DNA of 64,000 nucleotides, taken from assembly GCF_015074785.1 (NCBI RefSeq), contig NZ_CP042464.1:3039001-3103000 (forward strand), written 5' to 3'. The notes under the pieces were generated by a model, which saw nothing but the letters and a program-made list of their open reading frames with translations, had not been told where the DNA came from and made no database searches. This DNA comes from Segatella copri. GTDB taxonomy: Bacteria > Bacteroidota > Bacteroidia > Bacteroidales > Bacteroidaceae. The position numbers and the translations under genes were made by a program. Shown in pieces: positions 25,138-33,502 of the stretch (its first letter is position 1; each line of letters begins with the position of its first letter).

Positions 25138-27615
25138 ATGACACAAAAATCATTAACCTTTGATGAATGCAAGCAGCTCAGCAGCCGCATCATCGCAATG
25201 AACCCTAACCGCAGAGCGAACATGGGACAGATTTCATCCCATCTCCTCGATTACTACACCGAGCTTACCAAGCAGCCTTGGCTCGCACAGCTCGTTGGTC
25301 AGATTCGTGACCTCACCGCCCAGCAGAACCAGATGATGCAGCAGGAGGAGATGAAGGCAGGCGAAACCTACCAGCAGCTAGACCGGAAGATTTCTGACCT
25401 CAAGAAGCAGCTGCCTTTCCGCTCACCTCACTACTTCCACTTCCTCGAAGACCATCGCGCCCAGAAATTCATCGACCCGGAGGCTTTCACCTTCCAGACA
25501 ACCATAGACATTGATAATCCTGAGGAGGTTGAGCCAGCGGTGAAGAACGCCCTTCTGCTGAACGGAATGTTTGATGAGCCTACAGAGAAGCTCTTCAGAG
25601 AGAAAATCTTCTCAGCCGAAGACATCGAACTCTGGAAGGGAAAGGTGCTCCACATCGAGCGCTCAGCCCGCAACAAGGCCCACATCGACATCCGCATCCC
25701 GGTAGGAATGACCATCGCTGAGGCTCAGAGCGCCTTCTGCAAACTCATCCACGCCACCGAAGACCCTAGCTGCGTAACCCCGGAGCGCATCATCTTCATC
25801 ACCGATGCGGCAAGCCAGATTTATACTGCCGACGACTGGTACAAGCGCCTGGATAAGGAGGCTGTGGCTGAATATCGTGAGGCTTACCGCAAGAGAGGAC
25901 TGGATATCGACGGCCGTCCGCTGGATGTAGACTTCGAACCCATCGAGAGCGAGGAGGAGAAGGCTAGAAAGGCTGCCAATGCCGTGCAGTATGAGCAGAC
26001 TTACGACGGCGTTCCTTACGAGGAGATTGTGAAGGCGCTGGTAGAGCTGATGGGCGGCGCTCCTGTCCACGGCAACCGCAACAACTTCATCTATCGTGAA
26101 GCCTGCCTGCTGAGATACATCTGTAATAGTGAGGCGGCTTGGATCAAGCAGGTAATAGAAACCTTCGGAGAAGACGAGGCGAAGGCGTTCGCCACCGTAG
26201 AGAATGCCTGCAAGGTGGCGCAATCTACCGCGATTCCGGATTTGGTAAAGCAGGCTGTAGAGACTGCCCGCAAGAATCATCTTGCCAAGCAGGCCACCGA
26301 GAAGGCGGGAATCTATGCCGATGTTCCTCCTCAGTTGCCAGCCCGGTTGCCTAAACTCATCAAGTTGCTCACCAGCAAGGTTCCAGCCGATTTCAAGGCG
26401 GCTGTGGCAATGGCGGTCTTCCCTGCGCTTGCCGCTCATCTCAAGGGCGTAACCTTCCGCTACACCGATAATCAGGTGCACGAGGCGGCGATGATGAATC
26501 TGCTCATTGCAGCCATGTCGTCAGGCAAATCGCTCGTCAACGGCCCCATCGACTGCATCATCGAAGACCTGATTCAGATGGATAAGGTGAACCGCCAGAA
26601 GGAGCAGGACTGGAAGGACGAGGTGAACACTATGGGCGACAACAAGAAGAAACCGGTGCGCCCGGAAGACATCTGCATCCGCATCGTTTCGCCCGACCTT
26701 ACCCGCGCTGCCTACATCCAGCGTCTCGACGATGTGCAGAAGGCTGGCGATGCTTATCTCTACTGCAAGATGGACGAGGTAGACATGCTCAGGAAGTTTA
26801 ACGACCCTAGCCAGCTGATTCGCCTCTGTTGGGACAATTCAGAGGACGGCCAGGAGCGAGTAGGAACCAAGAGCGTTACAGCCCGCGTAAAGACCCGTTT
26901 CAACTGGAATGCTTCGAGCACCATTGCTGTTACGCAGAAATTCTTCTCGGTTCGTGAGGTGGCTGATGGAGCCGTGAGCCGCCTGTCGCTCGCCACCATT
27001 ATCCGTCCCGATTTCGCTCCGCGTCCGGAGGTGGGCAGTTATGATGCGCAGTTCAAGTCGCAGCTTTCTCCTTATATCCAGCAGCTGAACGCAGCCAGCG
27101 GTTTCAAGGAGTGCCGTAAGGCTCGCCAGCTTATCGAGCGCCTGGAGAATGAGATTATGGAGATGGCTCAGCTGGCTTACAACAAGCCTTACGCCGAGTT
27201 TGCCAAGCGTGGTCTGGCGAATGGTTTCCGCCGCGCGATGGTGCTTTATCTGGCGAATGGCGAGAAGTGGGAGAAGGCGATAGAGGATTTCATCGTATGG
27301 AGCGTGAAGTATGATCTGTGGTGCAAGATGCGTTTCTTCGGCAATCAGATGCAGGAGGCGATAGATGCAGACAGCCGCTCTGTGTGTCATACTCCCGGTG
27401 TGAGCAATCTTCTTCTCTACGTTCATGATACCTTTGACAAGACTGAGATTCAGAACATCTGTCAGGTTCATGGCACCAAGACGAAGCTTGCCATCCTGCT
27501 GTGCAACTGGAAGAAGCGTGGCTTCATCATGAAGAACGAGGACGGCACCTTCACCAAGACCGCCCGTTTCATCGCCAAGTATGGGCACTACGGAACGCCA
27601 GGAATGGCTGCGTAG
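25138..27615 (+). CDS. DUF3987-type primase/helicase-like protein
   Basis: An 825-residue protein of the DUF3987 group, common in Bacteroidetes mobile and accessory regions and probably a P-loop helicase linked to primases. The N-terminal about 300 residues are helical (coiled coil about 55-90) with a primase-associated look. The ATPase part begins near 410: AAMSSGKSL (about 459-467) is a modified Walker A, YLYCKMDEVDML a Walker B-like strand (about 540-551), and the segment around SSTIAVTQKFF a sensor. The C-terminus (about 740-825) resembles a winged helix. Full and undisrupted. A terminator follows directly, then IS110 copy 2. Confidence 0.7.
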   Translation: MTQKSLTFDECKQLSSRIIAMNPNRRANMGQISSHLLDYYTELTKQPWLAQLVGQIRDLTAQQNQMMQQEEMKAGETYQQLDRKISDLKKQLPFRSPHYFHFLEDHRAQKFIDPEAFTFQTTIDIDNPEEVEPAVKNALLLNGMFDEPTEKLFREKIFSAEDIELWKGKVLHIERSARNKAHIDIRIPVGMTIAEAQSAFCKLIHATEDPSCVTPERIIFITDAASQIYTADDWYKRLDKEAVAEYREAYRKRGLDIDGRPLDVDFEPIESEEEKARKAANAVQYEQTYDGVPYEEIVKALVELMGGAPVHGNRNNFIYREACLLRYICNSEAAWIKQVIETFGEDEAKAFATVENACKVAQSTAIPDLVKQAVETARKNHLAKQATEKAGIYADVPPQLPARLPKLIKLLTSKVPADFKAAVAMAVFPALAAHLKGVTFRYTDNQVHEAAMMNLLIAAMSSGKSLVNGPIDCIIEDLIQMDKVNRQKEQDWKDEVNTMGDNKKKPVRPEDICIRIVSPDLTRAAYIQRLDDVQKAGDAYLYCKMDEVDMLRKFNDPSQLIRLCWDNSEDGQERVGTKSVTARVKTRFNWNASSTIAVTQKFFSVREVADGAVSRLSLATIIRPDFAPRPEVGSYDAQFKSQLSPYIQQLNAASGFKECRKARQLIERLENEIMEMAQLAYNKPYAEFAKRGLANGFRRAMVLYLANGEKWEKAIEDFIVWSVKYDLWCKMRFFGNQMQEAIDADSRSVCHTPGVSNLLLYVHDTFDKTEIQNICQVHGTKTKLAILLCNWKKRGFIMKNEDGTFTKTARFIAKYGHYGTPGMAA

Positions 27616-27628
27616 CGGTGATAAAGGA

Positions 27629-27664
27629 GTGGGCGTGGTGAAATGCCACGCCCCCCACGTTTTA
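27629..27664 (+). terminator. Terminator after the DUF3987 gene
   Basis: GTGGGCGTGG pairs with CCACGCCCCCCAC around a TGAAATG loop, followed by GTTTT. Confidence 0.7.
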
Positions 27665-27718
27665 GCAGCACGCCCTGTTTTACTCTAATTGAGCAAGCTT
27701 TGAGCGTATTTTTTAACG

Positions 27719-28726
27719 TTAATTATATTTAACGACCCTTGGGTCTTGCCTAATGAAGTTTGCGTCATAGTATTCACCTTTTTCCACGAGGGTGAATATG
27801 ATCCTTAGCAACTTGTTTGCTATGGCATTTAGTACATAATGACGCGGCTTTTTATCTATTAAAGTACGTCTCTCGTAATACAGTTTAATCTCCTTGTTGT
27901 GCAATCTGGCGCTTTCTGCGCAGATGTACAACAAGGTCTTTGACCGTCTATTACCAATCTTGGATATATGTGCTCCCTTGTCCATTTTCCCCGATGATTT
28001 TTCGTATGGCGCAGTTCCTGCATAAGCAGCATATTGGCGCGCTGTAGTTATTTTTGTGAAATTCTCTGTTTTTACCAATAGTTCTACTGCGGTAATCAGC
28101 CCAACTCCATCGACACTTTTAACAAGCTCATAGTTGTGGCGAATGCTCTCATGTCCATTTATGACTTTCAACATTTCTTTTTCCGTCTCTGCAATTTCCG
28201 TGTCCAACATCTCTTTGATGCGGTCCATGCTTCGCTTGACGGTAAGACTTCTGATAGGACGACAATCCTCGCTCTTGTCGGCTGTTATTAGCTGCTTACG
28301 CTGTTCTACAAGCATTTCCCGGTGGCGTGCCAATTGACGAAGCTCATATAGAGCCTCTTCTGGAAACGTCTTGTATTTCAGCTTATCAGGATATCTCTCT
28401 CCAAAATCTCTGAGCAGTGCACAATCCAGGACATCCGTCTTGGCACGGTCAGGGGTAGCTCTGTATCTATGGATGACATATCCACCCACAAAGGCAATCT
28501 TCACATTGCTATCCATGCAGCACTTCAAGAGAGTATCACCATAAACTCCGGTATGCTCAGCAACCAATACAGCATCGCTTGGAAGGGTTTCTAAAAACCT
28601 TCCGATACTCTTAAAATTGTTCTTTACAACCTTATGTGAAGGGTGGTTTGATACTTTTTTTGATGTCAAGTCGAAAAAACTTACGTCAAATTTCTCTTTT
28701 GCCAAATCTATTCCGTATATTTGCAT
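27719..28726 (-). CDS. IS110-family DEDD transposase/recombinase, copy 2
   Basis: 335 residues, identical in translation to the protein of copy 1, with the same Asp7, Glu57, Asp98/Asp101 and Ser244/Ser245 residues and an intact frame. It points away from the upstream DUF3987 gene (convergent). The identity of both copies, including the non-coding end, argues for recent mobility of this element in the strain. Confidence 0.95.
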   Translation of the reverse strand: MQIYGIDLAKEKFDVSFFDLTSKKVSNHPSHKVVKNNFKSIGRFLETLPSDAVLVAEHTGVYGDTLLKCCMDSNVKIAFVGGYVIHRYRATPDRAKTDVLDCALLRDFGERYPDKLKYKTFPEEALYELRQLARHREMLVEQRKQLITADKSEDCRPIRSLTVKRSMDRIKEMLDTEIAETEKEMLKVINGHESIRHNYELVKSVDGVGLITAVELLVKTENFTKITTARQYAAYAGTAPYEKSSGKMDKGAHISKIGNRRSKTLLYICAESARLHNKEIKLYYERRTLIDKKPRHYVLNAIANKLLRIIFTLVEKGEYYDANFIRQDPRVVKYN

Positions 28727-29022
28727 ATTGAATAAAGTTTTTAATAAGAAGGGTGCTCCGTTCTGAGCGGCTACAACTATACTACGAGTCCTGTCTTGTT
28801 CTACACAAGCAGGCTAATTTACTCTCAAGCTTCTGCTCAGAAAATATCCAGTTCCCCAAACAGGGCTAAGCCTTTACTATGCTAGAAAGGGCACAGGGTT
28901 AACGCTGGATATGGAGTATTCTTCTTTTTTTATTGTACTTATCTAATTTTCTGCAAAGTTAACAAAAGTTTGCAGATATAAAGATTTTTACCTCTTTATT
29001 TTTCCAAGTGCAAATATAATAG
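28727..29022 (-). ncRNA. Candidate bridge-RNA region of IS110 copy 2
   Basis: Same non-coding sequence as 6444-6739, upstream of the transposase, where IS621-type elements encode their bridge RNA. By position only. Confidence 0.45.
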
Positions 29023-29122
29023 AAAGGGCAGAAGCTCCTAGCCCAGGGCACCGCCCTGGGTAATAATGGCAGCACGCCTGTCGCCCTGAAAGGGCAAAAG
29101 CTTTAAAATAGCCCGTTTTTGT
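29023..29122. repeat. Palindromic GC-rich intergenic element, right part and intact unit
   Basis: AAAGGGC (29023-29029, right half of the IS110 target), AGCCCAGGGC-AC-CGCCCTGGGT (29040-29061), then an uninterrupted GCCCTGAAAGGGC at 29083-29095, followed by AAAAGCTTT as at copy 1 (6747 onward). The intact unit shows what the pre-insertion site looked like. Confidence 0.8.
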
Positions 29123-29191
29123 AACGAGAATGTAAATGTTCTTGACCTTAATCAAGAAAAAAGGGCTTTTTGAAACTTTTCTCCTAAAATG

Positions 29192-29223
29192 TTTGTGTGC
29201 GCACACAAAAAGTTGTACCTTTG
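29192..29223 (+). promoter_or_regulatory. Promoter with embedded perfect palindrome for the small peptides
   Basis: A TTTG -33 element (29192-29195) and TACCTTTG -7 box (29216-29223) are spaced 20 bp apart. TTTGTGTGC-GCACACAAA (29192-29209) is a perfect 18-bp palindrome that covers the -33 element, as expected for a repressor or activator site. Confidence 0.75.
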
Positions 29224-29254
29224 CACCAGAAAAAAGAAAAAAGGATAAAAGATT

Positions 29255-29347
29255 ATGGTAATGTTCGGGATAATGACAGTAGCAGTAGTAGCATTCGCAG
29301 TAGTTGCTTGCGCAGGTATGAACCTCGGAATGAACTGCGGCAAATAA
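29255..29347 (+). CDS. Small hydrophobic peptide 1 (30 aa)
   Basis: ATG with upstream AAGGATAAAAGATT. It encodes 30 residues, beginning MVMFGIMTVAVVAFAVVACAG and ending MNLGMNCGK. One hydrophobic stretch (about residues 2-21) is long enough to cross a membrane, and there are two Cys. No arginine or lysine before the hydrophobic part, so it is not a classical signal peptide. It is well placed behind a consensus promoter with a palindromic operator, which supports real expression. A type I toxin-like peptide, a membrane regulator or a signalling peptide are possible; function unknown. Confidence 0.6.
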   Translation: MVMFGIMTVAVVAFAVVACAGMNLGMNCGK

Positions 29348-29473
29348 GCTACGAAGCTAAGAGAGCATAGAAATCCTCCTTCGGGGGGTAAGAAATAAAG
29401 AGAGTTAAGATTTTGTTAGGTAAAACTACAAGATTATATATTTAAGATAACAAATTTAAGAAAGGAAAAGATT

Positions 29474-29554
29474 ATGTTAGTATTAGGAATGATTATCGCA
29501 GTAGTTGTTGCATGTGTAGCTGAAGTTGGTGCTATTAACAACAAGTTGGCTTAA
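29474..29554 (+). CDS. Small hydrophobic peptide 2 (26 aa)
   Basis: ATG preceded by AAAGGAAAAGATT, nearly the same initiation context as peptide 1. It encodes 26 residues: MLVLGMIIAVVVACVAEVGA followed by INNKLA. One hydrophobic segment (2-16), then a short polar tail. The similar size, hydrophobic pattern, Cys and start context suggest a tandem pair with peptide 1, about 125 bp downstream in the same apparent transcript. Function unknown. Confidence 0.55.
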   Translation: MLVLGMIIAVVVACVAEVGAINNKLA

Positions 29555-29667
29555 TCGGAGATTAGCCATGCGAAGGGCTCCAAAAGAGCCGAGATTAAAA
29601 AATGGCTGGTAGCAATGCACAGCTGAGTAAAAACAGTAGGGAGCCAAAGGGGCTTCCGAAACCAAAG

Positions 29668-29690
29668 AGGAGAGTAAAAAACTCCTTTTC
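29668..29690 (+). terminator. Weak terminator after the small-peptide transcript
   Basis: AGGAG/CTCCT stem with an A-rich loop, followed by TTTTC. Earlier small stems (GGGCTC/GAGCC near 29575) also lie in this 3' region. Confidence 0.45.
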
Positions 29691-29759
29691 ATTTGAAATT
29701 CATACTTGTCCCCTGAGAGTTTTCGTGATAAATTCTGATAGGGGATTTCATATATAGAT

Positions 29760-29860
29760 TGTTAAAAATTCGTTTTAGGTTTTATAGATTTTCATTTTAG
29801 GTTTTTAGGTTTAAGTTTTTAGGTTAATTGTTAGTTGTTTTAAGAAAAAAGCAGTTTTAA
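29760..29860. repeat. T-rich TTTTAGG periodic repeat
   Basis: TTTTAGG words recur at roughly 7-10-nt steps (TTTTAGGTTTTATAG, ATTTTAGGTTTTTAGG, TTTTTAGGTTAATTG). A loose heptamer-type array like others in the window. No coding potential seen. Confidence 0.5.
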
Positions 29861-29873
29861 TTCATTAAATTAC

Positions 29874-29925
29874 GAAGGCAACAACGAGGGAAGTCGCATG
29901 ACGACCCAAGTTGTTGCCTTCTTTG
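29874..29925. terminator. Terminator of the M16 peptidase gene
   Basis: GAAGGCAACAAC (29874-29885) pairs perfectly with GTTGTTGCCTTC (29910-29921). It lies just past the stop codon of the minus-strand peptidase gene. Confidence 0.85.
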
Positions 29926-29933
29926 TTTCTTAT

Positions 29934-31202
29934 TTATCTGAAAATCAGCGTGGTGAGCCTGTCTTTATCAAACAACTCCTGAGCCACGGCCTGTATCTGT
30001 TCGGCTGTAATCTCATCCACCTGCTCGTAGAGTCGGTCTACGTTCTTCTCCCAGCCATAGTGAAGGAAGCTCTTGCCGAAGTCGAGGGCAAAGTTCTCGC
30101 GGTTGTCGCAAGCCACGCCTACCTGTCCCTTAATCTGCTTCTTGGCGGCCTTGAGCTGCGCCTCGCTCAGCGGCTTCTGCATGAACTTATCCAGTTCCTT
30201 GCGAACCAGTCTGAGGCAGCGCTTCACGTCGTGCTCATCGCAGCCGAAATAAATGCTCCAAATGCCCGTATCGCCATAAGCCGCCATCGTGCTCTCTACG
30301 GTGTAAACCAGTCCGTTGTGCTCACGCAGGGCTAGGTTCAGCTTGGCGTTCATTCCCGGTCCGCCCAGCATGTTGTTGAGCAGATAGAGCGGCATTCTGC
30401 GGCTGTCGTTCACATCGTAGGCGCGGGTTCCAATCATCACATGAGCCTGATGCGTATTCTTCTGCATCACGATTGTCTGCCCCTCGAAGGAGTGTTGAGT
30501 GTTGAATGTTAAGTGTTGAATGTTGAATTGGGTTTGCGCCTCTGGACTATTGAATTTTTCACTCTTCACTCTTCGTTCTTCACTTAAAAAGCTCTTCTTC
30601 AAGAGTCTTAGCAGCTTCTTGAAGTCAATGTCTCCGTAAGCGAAGAATATCGCATTATCCGGCCGGTAAAGCTTTCTTGTAAAGCGCAGCGCATCTTCTG
30701 TCTTGAACGAGCGAACCTGCTCGGCTGTGCCCAGAATATTGTGGCCCAGCGGCGAGCCCTTGAAGATGATGTTTTCGAATTCATCATAAATCAGTTCGGC
30801 AGGAGAATCGTTGTAACTCTCTATTTCATCGCAGATTACCTCTACCTCCTTGTCGATTTCCGCTTGCGGATAAACCGAATGGAAAACGATGTCGGTGAGC
30901 AGATCTACGGCTCTTGCGATGTGCTCTTTGAGGATGGCTGAGTAATAAACCGTGCCTTCCTTGTTGGTGTAGGCGTTCAAGTCGCCTCCCACGCTCTCCA
31001 GACAGTTGAGAATGTGCCACGCCTTGCGGCGCTCTGTGCCCTTGAAAGTAACGTGCTCGCAGAAGTGGGCAAGTCCTTCTTCGCCCGGCTCCTCGTTTCG
31101 GGTGCCGGCGTTAATCTGGTAACCGCAATACACCACCTTGCTGTCTGAAGGCAGGTGGATGATGCGGAGTCCATTATCGAGTGTATAAGTATTGTATTTC
31201 AT
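29934..31202 (-). CDS. M16 family zinc peptidase with repeat-derived insert
   Basis: A 422-residue processing-protease-type peptidase. The inverted zinc motif H-x-x-E-H is HFCEH (His46, Glu49, His50), with the downstream Glu in EVEVICDEIES. The second M16 half starts near 240. I chose ATG at 31202 over the in-frame TTG at 31214, because that TTG is the last part of the TAACTTTG promoter box. Between about residues 206 and 240 the protein reads SEERRVKSEKFNSPEAQ then TQFNIQHLTFNTQHSFEG: this is a translated pair of heptamer arrays (30491-30585) inserted in frame where relatives usually have a short linker. Confidence 0.9.
   Translation of the reverse strand: MKYNTYTLDNGLRIIHLPSDSKVVYCGYQINAGTRNEEPGEEGLAHFCEHVTFKGTERRKAWHILNCLESVGGDLNAYTNKEGTVYYSAILKEHIARAVDLLTDIVFHSVYPQAEIDKEVEVICDEIESYNDSPAELIYDEFENIIFKGSPLGHNILGTAEQVRSFKTEDALRFTRKLYRPDNAIFFAYGDIDFKKLLRLLKKSFLSEERRVKSEKFNSPEAQTQFNIQHLTFNTQHSFEGQTIVMQKNTHQAHVMIGTRAYDVNDSRRMPLYLLNNMLGGPGMNAKLNLALREHNGLVYTVESTMAAYGDTGIWSIYFGCDEHDVKRCLRLVRKELDKFMQKPLSEAQLKAAKKQIKGQVGVACDNRENFALDFGKSFLHYGWEKNVDRLYEQVDEITAEQIQAVAQELFDKDRLTTLIFR
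30491..30585. repeat. Heptamer arrays inside the M16 peptidase gene
   Basis: Array 1 (30491-30529) has units like AGTGTTG, AGTGTTG, AATGTTA, AGTGTTG, AATGTTG. Array 2 (30555-30585) is the CACTCTT/CGTTCTT family, as at 7947-7981. They are separated by about 25 bp, and the reading frame passes through both. Confidence 0.85.
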
Positions 31203-31211
31203 TTCAAGGTG

Positions 31212-31219
31212 CAAAGTTA
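31212..31219 (-). promoter_or_regulatory. -7 box for the M16 peptidase, nearly leaderless
   Basis: TAACTTTG on the minus strand, ending only 9 nt before the chosen ATG. Transcription should start within a few bases of the start codon. Confidence 0.6.
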
Positions 31220-31281
31220 CACTGAAAATGTAATTTATCCAAAAAAATAGTCATTTATTTTGCATTATCGCCAAAAAGACT

Positions 31282-31289
31282 TATCTTTG
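31282..31289 (+). promoter_or_regulatory. -7 box for the PfkB kinase
   Basis: TATCTTTG, 33 nt before the kinase ATG. Confidence 0.6.
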
Positions 31290-31322
31290 CTCCCAAAAAA
31301 TAAATATAGACATCAAAAAACA

Positions 31323-32258
31323 ATGCGCAAAGTAATAGGAATAGGAGAAACCGTGCTTGACATCATCTTCAAGGGCGGCAAGCCGATAGAGGCAGTACCG
31401 GGTGGCTCATCATTCAATGCAGTCATCTCGTTGGGGCGTGCGGGCGTAAATGCTTCGTTTATCAGCGAGGCGGGCAACGACCGCATAGGAGAGTATGTGA
31501 TTCAGTTTTTGAGAGATAATGGGGTGAATGCTGACAATGTGAGCATCTTCCCGGAATCGAAGTCGCCGCTCTCGCTGGCTTTCCTCGACGAGAACAACAA
31601 TGCCGACTACATTTTCTACAAGGATCATCCTCACGACCAGCTGGAGTTTGCCACACCGGAAATCAATCCTGGCGACATCGTGCTCTTCGGTTCGTTCTTC
31701 GCCCTGAATCCTGTGGTCCGTCCTCAGGTTGCCGGCTTCCTGGAGTATGCGAAGGAGCACGGCGCCATTCTTTATTACGACATCAACTTCCGTGCTTCTC
31801 ATCAGAACGAAATCATGAAGATTACACCTAATCTGATAGAGAACCTGGAGATGGCTGATTTCGTGCGCGGAAGCCACGAGGACTTCGGAATCCTCTACAA
31901 GAAACCGGAGGCAGATAAGGTTTATAATGCCGAAATCAGTTTCTACTGCAAGAAGTTTATCTGCACCCAGGGTGCTGAGCCTGTAGAGGTTCGTGCCGAG
32001 AACGGCTTTGCCAAGAGTTATCCTTCGGAGAAGATGAAGCCGGTGAGCACCATCGGAGCCGGCGATAATTTCAATGCCGGTTTCGTGTTCGGATTAATCA
32101 AGGATGGAATCACCCGCGAGGACATCGACCGTGGCTTATCTGAGGCGCAATGGGACAGTCTCCTTGTTTCGGCTCAAGAATTCTCCACCGAATGCTGCAA
32201 GGACATCTACAATTATGTTTCGAAGGAATTTGGAGAAGCAAAGAAGAAGGAACTATAA
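31323..32258 (+). CDS. PfkB family carbohydrate kinase
   Basis: A 311-residue ribokinase-fold sugar kinase. The N-terminal GETVLDIIF and VPGGSSFNAVISLGRAG (PfkB signature 1, with the sugar-binding Gly-Gly) and the C-terminal TIGAGDNFNAGF (signature 2; the Asp is the catalytic base) are intact. Fructokinase is the most common role for this type, but substrate specificity is not readable. The ATG at 31323 is preferred over an upstream in-frame TTG (31260) that lies before the -7 box. Followed closely (13 nt) by the flavodiiron gene, likely co-transcribed. Confidence 0.92.
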   Translation: MRKVIGIGETVLDIIFKGGKPIEAVPGGSSFNAVISLGRAGVNASFISEAGNDRIGEYVIQFLRDNGVNADNVSIFPESKSPLSLAFLDENNNADYIFYKDHPHDQLEFATPEINPGDIVLFGSFFALNPVVRPQVAGFLEYAKEHGAILYYDINFRASHQNEIMKITPNLIENLEMADFVRGSHEDFGILYKKPEADKVYNAEISFYCKKFICTQGAEPVEVRAENGFAKSYPSEKMKPVSTIGAGDNFNAGFVFGLIKDGITREDIDRGLSEAQWDSLLVSAQEFSTECCKDIYNYVSKEFGEAKKKEL

Positions 32259-32271
32259 AAATATAAAAGAT

Positions 32272-33459
32272 ATGACAGAAATTACAAACAAGATTTATTA
32301 CGTAGGCGTAAACGACCGCAACAAGCATCGTTTTGAGGGCCTCTGGCCTTTGCCTAACGGAGTGAGCTACAACTCTTATATCATTGACGATGAGAAGGTA
32401 GCGCTGGTAGATACTGTAGAGGTTGATTTCTTCACCCAGTTCCTCGAGAACATTCACGAGGTGATTGGCGACCGCGAAATCGATTACCTCATCATCAACC
32501 ACATGGAACCTGACCATAGCGGCTCCATCGCCCTCATCAAGAAATATTACCCTAACATCAAGATCGTGGGCAACAAGAAGACCCTGGGAATGCTCGAAGG
32601 CTTCTACGGCGTAACAGATGACGTGGTAGAGGTGAAGAATGGCGAAACCCTTTCATTGGGCAACCACGAGCTGAGCTTCGTTCTCATCCCTATGGTTCAC
32701 TGGCCAGAGACCATGGTAACGCTCGATGCAAAGAACAAGGTGCTCTTCTCAGGTGATGCGTTCGGTTGCTTCGGTGCGCTGAACGGCGGAATCATCGATA
32801 CGGAAATCAACTGCGAGACTTTCTGGCTGGAGATGGTTCGCTACTACTCAAACATTGTGGGTAAGTATGGAATCCCTGTTCAGAATGCGTTGAAGAAGTT
32901 GGCTGGCGTGGAGCTGGATTACATCTGCTCAACCCATGGTCCTGTTTGGCACGAGCATATTGAGAAGGTAATCGGCATGTATGATAAGATGTCGAAGTAC
33001 GAGACGGAGCCGGGCCTCGTTATCTGCTACGGCACCATGTACGGCAATACCGAGCGCATGGCTGAAATCATCGCCCGTGCGGCAAGCAAGGCTGGCGTGA
33101 AGAACATCGTAATGTACAACATCTCGAAGACTCACCACAGCTACATCCTGCGCGACATCTTCCGCTACAAGGGTCTCATCGTGGGTGCTCCAACCTACAA
33201 TGCCGGTCTTTATCACGAGATGGAGGTTCTCCTCTCCGAGCTTGCCAACAAGGACATCAAGAACCACCTTCTTGGTTGGTACGGTTCTCATTGCTGGGCA
33301 AGCAAGGCTGTGGCTAAGATTCAGGAGTGGAACGATACCAAGCTCCACTACGAGCCAGTGGGCAAACCTGTAGATATGAAGCAGGCGATTACTCCAGAGG
33401 TAAAGGCGCAGTGCGAGGCTCTGGGTAAGGCAATGGCTGAGAAGCTGCTGGCTGAATAG
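32272..33459 (+). CDS. fprA: Flavodiiron protein FprA (O2/NO reductase)
   Basis: A 395-residue A-type flavoprotein that reduces O2 to water (or NO to N2O) and protects anaerobes. The N-terminal metallo-beta-lactamase-like domain carries the diiron ligands HMEPDHSGS (His77, Glu79, Asp81, His82), the VHWPETM His, FSGDAFG Asp and CSTHGPVW His. The C-terminal flavodoxin domain starts near 250 with YGTMYGNTERMAE (FMN phosphate loop). No rubredoxin extension. I chose ATG at 32272; the frame stays open upstream within the kinase gene, but that part is overlap only. Confidence 0.96.
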   Translation: MTEITNKIYYVGVNDRNKHRFEGLWPLPNGVSYNSYIIDDEKVALVDTVEVDFFTQFLENIHEVIGDREIDYLIINHMEPDHSGSIALIKKYYPNIKIVGNKKTLGMLEGFYGVTDDVVEVKNGETLSLGNHELSFVLIPMVHWPETMVTLDAKNKVLFSGDAFGCFGALNGGIIDTEINCETFWLEMVRYYSNIVGKYGIPVQNALKKLAGVELDYICSTHGPVWHEHIEKVIGMYDKMSKYETEPGLVICYGTMYGNTERMAEIIARAASKAGVKNIVMYNISKTHHSYILRDIFRYKGLIVGAPTYNAGLYHEMEVLLSELANKDIKNHLLGWYGSHCWASKAVAKIQEWNDTKLHYEPVGKPVDMKQAITPEVKAQCEALGKAMAEKLLAE

Positions 33460-33502
33460 GAGATTTCTTATTGGAGATAATAGATAAGATTTTAGAATGA
33501 TC

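Larger units (their letters stand above)
27678..29022 (-). mobile_element. IS110-family insertion sequence, copy 2
   Basis: Same sequence and length as 5395-6739. Flanks are GCCCTG on the left (27672-27677) and AAAGGGC on the right (29023-29029), i.e. the same palindrome as copy 1. The neighbouring DNA outside the palindrome is unrelated, so this is an independent insertion at the same type of site. Confidence 0.9.

Noticed and set aside
31200..31214. TTG at 31214 as the start of the M16 peptidase
   Set aside because: The TTG is the last part of the TAACTTTG -7 box, so it would lie upstream of the transcript start.
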